Assembly: GCA_018524725.1 (NCBI GenBank)
Contig: JAEUWP010000238.1
Coordinates: 17,763-81,762, forward strand
DNA: 64,000 nt
From: Podaxis mareebaensis
Lineage: Eukaryota > Basidiomycota > Agaricomycetes > Agaricales > Agaricaceae
Direction of reading: 5' to 3'
In this document: piece after piece, positions 59,248-64,000 of the stretch
Position numbering within the stretch: position 1 is the first letter of the stretch
Layout of the letters: the number at the start of each line of letters is the position of its first letter
Notes under the pieces: generated by a model
What the model saw: only the letters and a program-made list of their open reading frames with translations
Told to the model about the DNA's origin: nothing
The model's database searches: none
Program-made: the position numbers and the translations under genes

Positions 59248-59332
59248 CTTCCTTTCTCAGTAACTACCACCATCGTCTCAGTGGTTCAGTTGCTCGTAGC
59301 ACAAGGAATACATTAACTCATTCTAAATCACT

Positions 59333-61942
59333 ATGAAAGACTCCAAAGAATCTAGTGGTTTCTTTGGAGGTGTCAAGAAAACTGCCAGCTCTATCTGTTC
59401 TGGTATCGTTCATCATCGTCACTCTAGCGCCAGCATAGCACCCAACCTGACTCTTCCTCGAGAGGCTTCAGTCCCTCTCTTCAATGATTTTCAAGTCTCG
59501 GAAGACTTTCTCAGAAAGCCTCCTTCCCCTTCTCCATCTATTGGAGCCAAGCACTCTTACTCTACTGACCAGTCTCTCTCTAACTGGCTTGAGAAGAGCA
59601 TGAAGTTTAGAGAAGAAGATGATGCTGCCTCTGTATCGTCTGCAGAGGAAAACGACAATCAAGAAGGTTCTCAAGGCCTCTCTACCCCCCGCTCAATCCA
59701 CCCATCTATCGCACCGGCTCGTGAAGACATTGATTTATCTCCTGAGATCGCCCCTTCTCAAAGGATCCTCTCACCTGCCCAGGCCATTGCCTCATTGTAT
59801 GGCTTTGTCCCACCTACCCCTAGTACAGCTTGGGACAAATCCCAGCTCTCAGACCCCCTCCCAACCCTCCCAACCTTCACCCCTGTATCCCCCCCAACCA
59901 ACTCCCAGCCTCAAGGTGAGGACCCTGTGTCCCGCAGAATGGATTGGTCAGCAATCTGTTCCACTCTCTGTGACACCTTTGGTGACATTGATGTCACCTC
60001 CACTCATGACCCTAAAGCACTAAGTCTCCTCACAGCACTCCTCTCCTTCTCCTCTAGTTGGCTCTCATTGTGGGCTAACAATGGAGGAGACCTTTCAACA
60101 TTTGAGGGCACTTCTTCCCTCATTCACTTGATGCAAACTATCACTCATTCTGAGCAACTCCAGAACAAATCCGTTCCATTCAACAATCACACCGTGTGTC
60201 TTTATGATGCCATCTCAATGCAGTTCCCTCCTGCCCACACCCTATCTCCCACCCCCACGCCCATGTCAACTGGGCATCATCAAGAACGCCAGGCTGAAAA
60301 AGCACTGGCAGTGTCCTCCCCTTCCCCCAAAGATGCCTCTGGGTTTCTCCAGGGCTCTTCCCCCACTCCTATCTCTGACACCTCTGGGATACTCCAGGGC
60401 TCAGACTCACAACTCGAAAGGGACACTGCTCAAGCAATCGCCCTCTCATGTCTCCCGCCTACCAATCCTAATAAGCCTGGTGAGTCTTCAACTTCTGTTG
60501 TTGATACTGATATGCTCCCTCCCCCTGCCCAACCCACCATTCCGGCCACTCCTGGTCCATCCAGCCAGGAAAAGGCTAACCCTAACCTCAGCTCCTGGTC
60601 AATGGTCAACCGTCGCTGGGCACCTTGTAAAACAATAGTTGCTCCTACTCAGCATAAACCTATCATGGCCCCCACCTTCCCTCCCAAAGAATCCACTTCC
60701 CTACCCACCCATCCTTTCCCCCTTTCTTCCACCCCTCCCCCTGTTAATATGGCCACCAAACCTCAGTACAGGTCTGGTGCGCCCTCTCCCCCAACCCAGA
60801 AGTCATCCTACTCCAAGGCGGCTTCTCAGACTCCCCTTAAAGTGGACAAGCTCCAAAAGTATGCAGCTCTCCAAAACCAATTCCCTTCCATGTTGCCAGT
60901 TGACATAATTAATTTCCTCCGAAGCTTGGGTGACATCAAATCACCCACCCCCAAATCCTCATCACCTTCTCCTTGCTCCTCCCAACCTAAGGCCACTCAA
61001 GGCCCCTCACGCAAGAATGTTGTTGTTCCCTTCAACGACACCTTCACACACCTTATGATTTCTTCTCTCGACCTTGTTGTTCACTGCTGCAACAATGAAC
61101 TTTATCAGAAGAATTTGCCCCTGCATGTCGAATCTGCAAAAAAGAACAACTGCATGCTATGGCTCAACACAAGCGCTGTAGCCTCAGAGGCGGAATTGCT
61201 CACCATTAAAAAAGGCATCACCGACTCTAATAGGTCAGCCTTCACTTCCCCTGACAGTAAGAGCACTGTCAACCCATTGCTCCCAATGTCAAAATCTTTC
61301 ATTAAACTCACCAACCTCCCTTACTTTAAGGAAGACAGTACCCCTCACGCTGCTGATGATATTAAACCCATCATCGATGCTTCCCCTTATGCTGACATCG
61401 TCAATCACCTTGTTGGCAAACCTCGTTTCTGCTGCATTTCCCCTCACTCAGACTCGGCCATCCTCTTCTTTGACTTGTGGGATTCCCAAACTGCTTCACG
61501 AGCCAAGTTGTATATTAACCACACCATTCTCTTTGAGAACAGAGTGTGCACTTTCAGGAGTGCGAGCATGCGAGTTGCTAGCCCTCTCTGCAACTGCTGC
61601 TGGAGATGGGGTCATGCCACCCACAACTGTTGAAATCGCAACCCTAGGTGTGCCATATGTGGAGACCCACACCATACCCATAACCACCACCGCGATGGGT
61701 ACTGCTGTTGTGGCAAACCTGGCCCCAATCCTCGTTCCCCTACCCCTGCTAACATCACAGAATGTCCTCACATGACTGTGTTCACTTGTTTATCTTGTGG
61801 GTCGAAAGACCACCACATCAATAGTGACAAATGCCCATTCTTCCAGCATAGATATGACAAAGAATGGATCATCAACAAACTTAAGGAGTTGAAGACTGAG
61901 AAGGTGAAGGCTGATTTCAACGTGTGGGCTGTTAATGTCTGA
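59333..61942 (+). pseudogene. LINE ORF1 (gag-like, three zinc knuckles), one internal TGA
   Basis: RNA-binding nucleocapsid-like protein of the LINE. 870 codons in one frame, broken once by TGA at 61631-61633 right after the first zinc knuckle CNCCWRWGHATHNC (CX2CX4HX4C). Behind the stop the frame continues NRNPRCAICGDPHHTHNHH and FTCLSCGSKDHHINSDKCPF, two more knuckle-like motifs, then a charged end. The N-terminal two thirds are Ser/Pro/Thr-rich and probably disordered, with a short folded-looking part before the knuckles (FIKLTNLPYFKED, SAILFFDLWDSQTASRAKL, possibly RRM-like). The TGA sits where Arg is natural, so a CGA-to-TGA change is the simplest cause. Confidence 0.85.
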
Positions 61943-64000
61943 ACATACTATATCTATCAATGCTTCATTATCCAATATTTCGATTTGTTTGTTCAATGTT
62001 CAAAAGAACTGGAATACCGTAGAATTCCTCTTAAATTCACCTTTACTCAAAGACATTCATGTACTATGTCTACAAGAACCTGCTTTCAGGTTCATTCGCA
62101 ACATCCCGTCCACATTGGTCTCTGAAGGAGACCTGATGGAGGGTCCACCTATCCACAAGGATTGGATATTACTTCATGACCAGTCCATTTCCAAACCTCG
62201 AGTCATTACTTATGTACGCAATTCCATTTGTTCTCTCAACCCTATCATTCATCCAAACATTATTTCATCTCCTGACTTTCAAATGTTCTCACTCTCTATT
62301 CCTAGTAAACAGTATTTCCTTAACTGTTACTTTGAAACAAATGATTCTTCATCTATAGACTATCTAGAATCATGTATCCACTCCTTCCCCAACAACGTCT
62401 GTTATGCAGGAGGTGATTTCAACATGAGATCTCCTGAATGGGATTGCAATACTCCGCATCACTCAGCAAGGGCCAATCTGTTGTGTGACATCATGGACAT
62501 GATCGGACTTACCAGATCCACTCTGATCCAGTACTCTCCTACTCATTTTCCTGATGATCCCAACAAATCAGCCATGGTAATTGATCTTATTTTTGCGATC
62601 TCCCCACTGGAACTTCCTGCTCCCACCCATTCTTACCAACATGATTGGAGATCTCGATCTGATCATGTCCCTCTCTTCACACATGTTCCCTTGTCATCAA
62701 CCACTACCCCCATCACCATCAAACGTACTATACCCAAAGACTCCAAAGAAGAAGCTCTTTTCTTGTATAACTGCTCCTTATGCATTAAGGCACTTCCCCC
62801 CAATTTTGAATCTTCTGATGATGTCAATAAATATGTGACTTCCATCTTCAATATCATTTCTGAGGAATGGAATGCGAATACCGAGGAAGTCAAAATCTGT
62901 TGCCACTCAAAGCCCTGGTGGAATAACCATTGCTCTGACACACTATATGCCTTCAACACTCATCGCACCAAATGAAACTGGAGCAACTTCAGGCACACTA
63001 CTAAAAGGGCAAAAAGAGCTTTCTTTGACAATAAGATTTTGGAGATCTCAAGGGAGAAACGACGACCTTGGGACTTAATGTCGTGGGTCAAGAAATGAAA
63101 CCTCCCTCCATCCCAATCCATCCTTCACAAAGGACAACCATGTGATGAACTGGAAAGCCTATGGAAAGCACTTGATGAGACATATAATGCAGCATCTAAC
63201 AGACCTGTCGATCTTAGTACAGCTGACTTCACTCCTAAACAGGAAGAGCGGTCATGGCCTCCATTTTCACCCAGGGAACTGACAGATGCCCTCTCACCCT
63301 GCACTAACTCTTCCGCCCCAGGCCCAGACCATCTCACATGGGCCCACATCAAATTCCTCATGTCCAATGATGTCGTCAAATCGAACTTCACATCCTTCAC
63401 CTCTGCATGTATTCAATTTCACACATGGCCAGAATATTTCAAGATGTCCACTTCAGTTATTATTCCTAAACTGAACAAACCACATTACTCAACACCTAAA
63501 ATGTTCTGACCCATTGTCCTCCTCAACACCCTAGGCAAGCTCATTGAAAAGATGATATCCAATCATCTTCAATTTGAATCTACCCAGTTTGATCTCATTC
63601 ACCCCCTACAATTTGGGGGCATTATCCACTGCTCAACTGAAGATGCAGGAGTTTTTGTCACCCATATGGTTCATACCGGATGGAAAAAGAACTTGAAAAT
63701 GAGCATCCTCGCTTTTGATGTCGCTCAATTCTTTCCTTCTGTTAACCATTCTCTTTTAATCCAGATTCTTAAAAGACATGGATTCAATTTGTCTATAGTC
63801 TCATTCTTTTCGGACTATTTAATTAATCGTGTTACTAAGTACTCTTGGAACAATAACACTTCTCCTCCTTTCCCAGCTTCTGTAGGCATAGGTCAAGGTT
63901 TGGCTCTTTCCCCCATCTTAACTGCTCTTTATCTTTCACCATTCATTCACAAATTCTCTAACGATGCTTGGTGTAAACTACTCTCTTTTGTAGATGATGG
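61935..64000 (+). pseudogene. LINE ORF2 (AP endonuclease + reverse transcriptase), three internal TGA, incomplete
   Basis: Endonuclease landmarks: CLFNVQKNWNTVEFLL, VLCLQEPAF (catalytic Glu), YAGGDFNMRSPEWD (GDFN) and RSRSDHVPLF (SDH), all intact. After a linker come reverse-transcriptase motifs: SAPGPDHLTW and RPIVLLNTLGKL-like text (the Arg is now a stop), motif A FDVAQFFPSVNHSLL, motif B GIGQGLALSPILTALYL and motif C SFVDDG at the window edge. Stops in the same frame: TGA at 62973-62975 (RTK/NWSN), about 63096-63098 (VKK/NLPP) and about 63507-63509 (KMF/PIVL). No frameshift. The catalytic residues survive, so inactivation is recent and by point change only. Confidence 0.87.

Larger units (their letters stand above)
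52994..59272. repeat. 6.3-kb block without CG dinucleotides (decayed repeat)
   Basis: I read through every line from 52994 to 59272 and found no CG, while TG and CA are abundant; flanking DNA on both sides has ordinary CG counts. With about 40 percent GC, some 250 would be expected. This is the footprint of methylated-CpG deamination run to completion, as in silenced repeats. It contains an old coding frame on the minus strand (57290-59247), hydrophobic scraps on the plus strand (56235-56758) and a 44-bp tandem duplication. Element type could not be determined: no terminal repeats or target duplication were found. Confidence 0.8.
59273..64000 (+). mobile_element. LINE (non-LTR) retrotransposon, 3' end beyond the right edge
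   Basis: Two-ORF element: ORF1 with zinc knuckles (59333-61942) and ORF2 with AP-type endonuclease plus reverse transcriptase (61935 to the edge). ORF2 starts inside the ORF1 stop (AATGTCTGA; overlap 8 nt), typical of LINEs. The 5' limit is placed at the sharp change in CG content near 59272, just ahead of ORF1; the true end may lie inside the CpG-free block. No LTR, integrase or RNase H seen in the window. Confidence 0.88.

Noticed and set aside
52994..59272. LTR retrotransposon for the CpG-free block
   Set aside because: No direct terminal repeats, primer-binding site, integrase or protease text seen.
1..64000. CRISPR arrays, bacterial operons or ribosome binding sites
   Set aside because: Spliceosomal introns and eukaryotic gene families throughout; no regularly spaced repeats.

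Overview
This window is fungal nuclear DNA from an Agaricomycete-type basidiomycete. The evidence is many short spliceosomal introns (about 45-75 nt, GT-AG, with CTNA-type branch sites), a FunK1-type kinase, F-box proteins with an N-terminal helical segment, ricin-type lectins, a Tri5-like sesquiterpene synthase, a two-finger iron-type GATA factor and a mobile-element-rich end. Exon structures given here were built by hand from splice signals, reading phase and remembered family patterns. No alignment or database search was run.

Layout. 1-2.5 kb: a calpain-type protease on the minus strand, running off the left edge. 3.7-6.9 kb: the first of three paralogous multi-pass membrane proteins (A). 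7.5-8.8 kb: an uncertain minus-strand gene and the ribosomal protein eL37 gene. 9.6-20 kb: an accessory cluster with an F-box-like gene, a FunK1 kinase gene and membrane paralogues B and C. The FunK1 gene lies between two diverged direct repeats made from the convergent 3' ends of the F-box gene and a membrane-protein gene. 20.7-23.6 kb: a GATA regulator of the SreA/Urbs1/Fep1/Cir1 type, expected to repress siderophore and iron-uptake genes. 23.6-30.8 kb: gene-poor, with an internally deleted mariner/Tc1-like element that has both terminal inverted repeats and a TA duplication.

30.8-37 kb: two tandem secreted ricin-B lectins, an alpha/beta hydrolase and an F-box-like gene. 38.4-40.1 kb: an F-box pseudogene with three in-frame stops. 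40.1-45.4 kb: no supportable gene. 45.4-48.7 kb: a Tri5-like sesquiterpene synthase divergent from argJ (arginine biosynthesis). 50.9-52.4 kb: an intact F-box protein. From about 53 kb the sequence changes: 52,994-59,272 contains no CG dinucleotide that I could find, and 59.3-64 kb is a LINE retrotransposon with zinc knuckles, an AP-type endonuclease and a reverse transcriptase. All its internal stops are TGA, mostly where Arg (CGA) would be expected. The mariner relic shows the same signature. Together these point to cytosine methylation followed by deamination in repeats.

The genes do not form one pathway. The most distinctive material is the lineage-specific set (membrane proteins A-C, F-box family, FunK1, lectins) and the record of mobile-element silencing at the right end.
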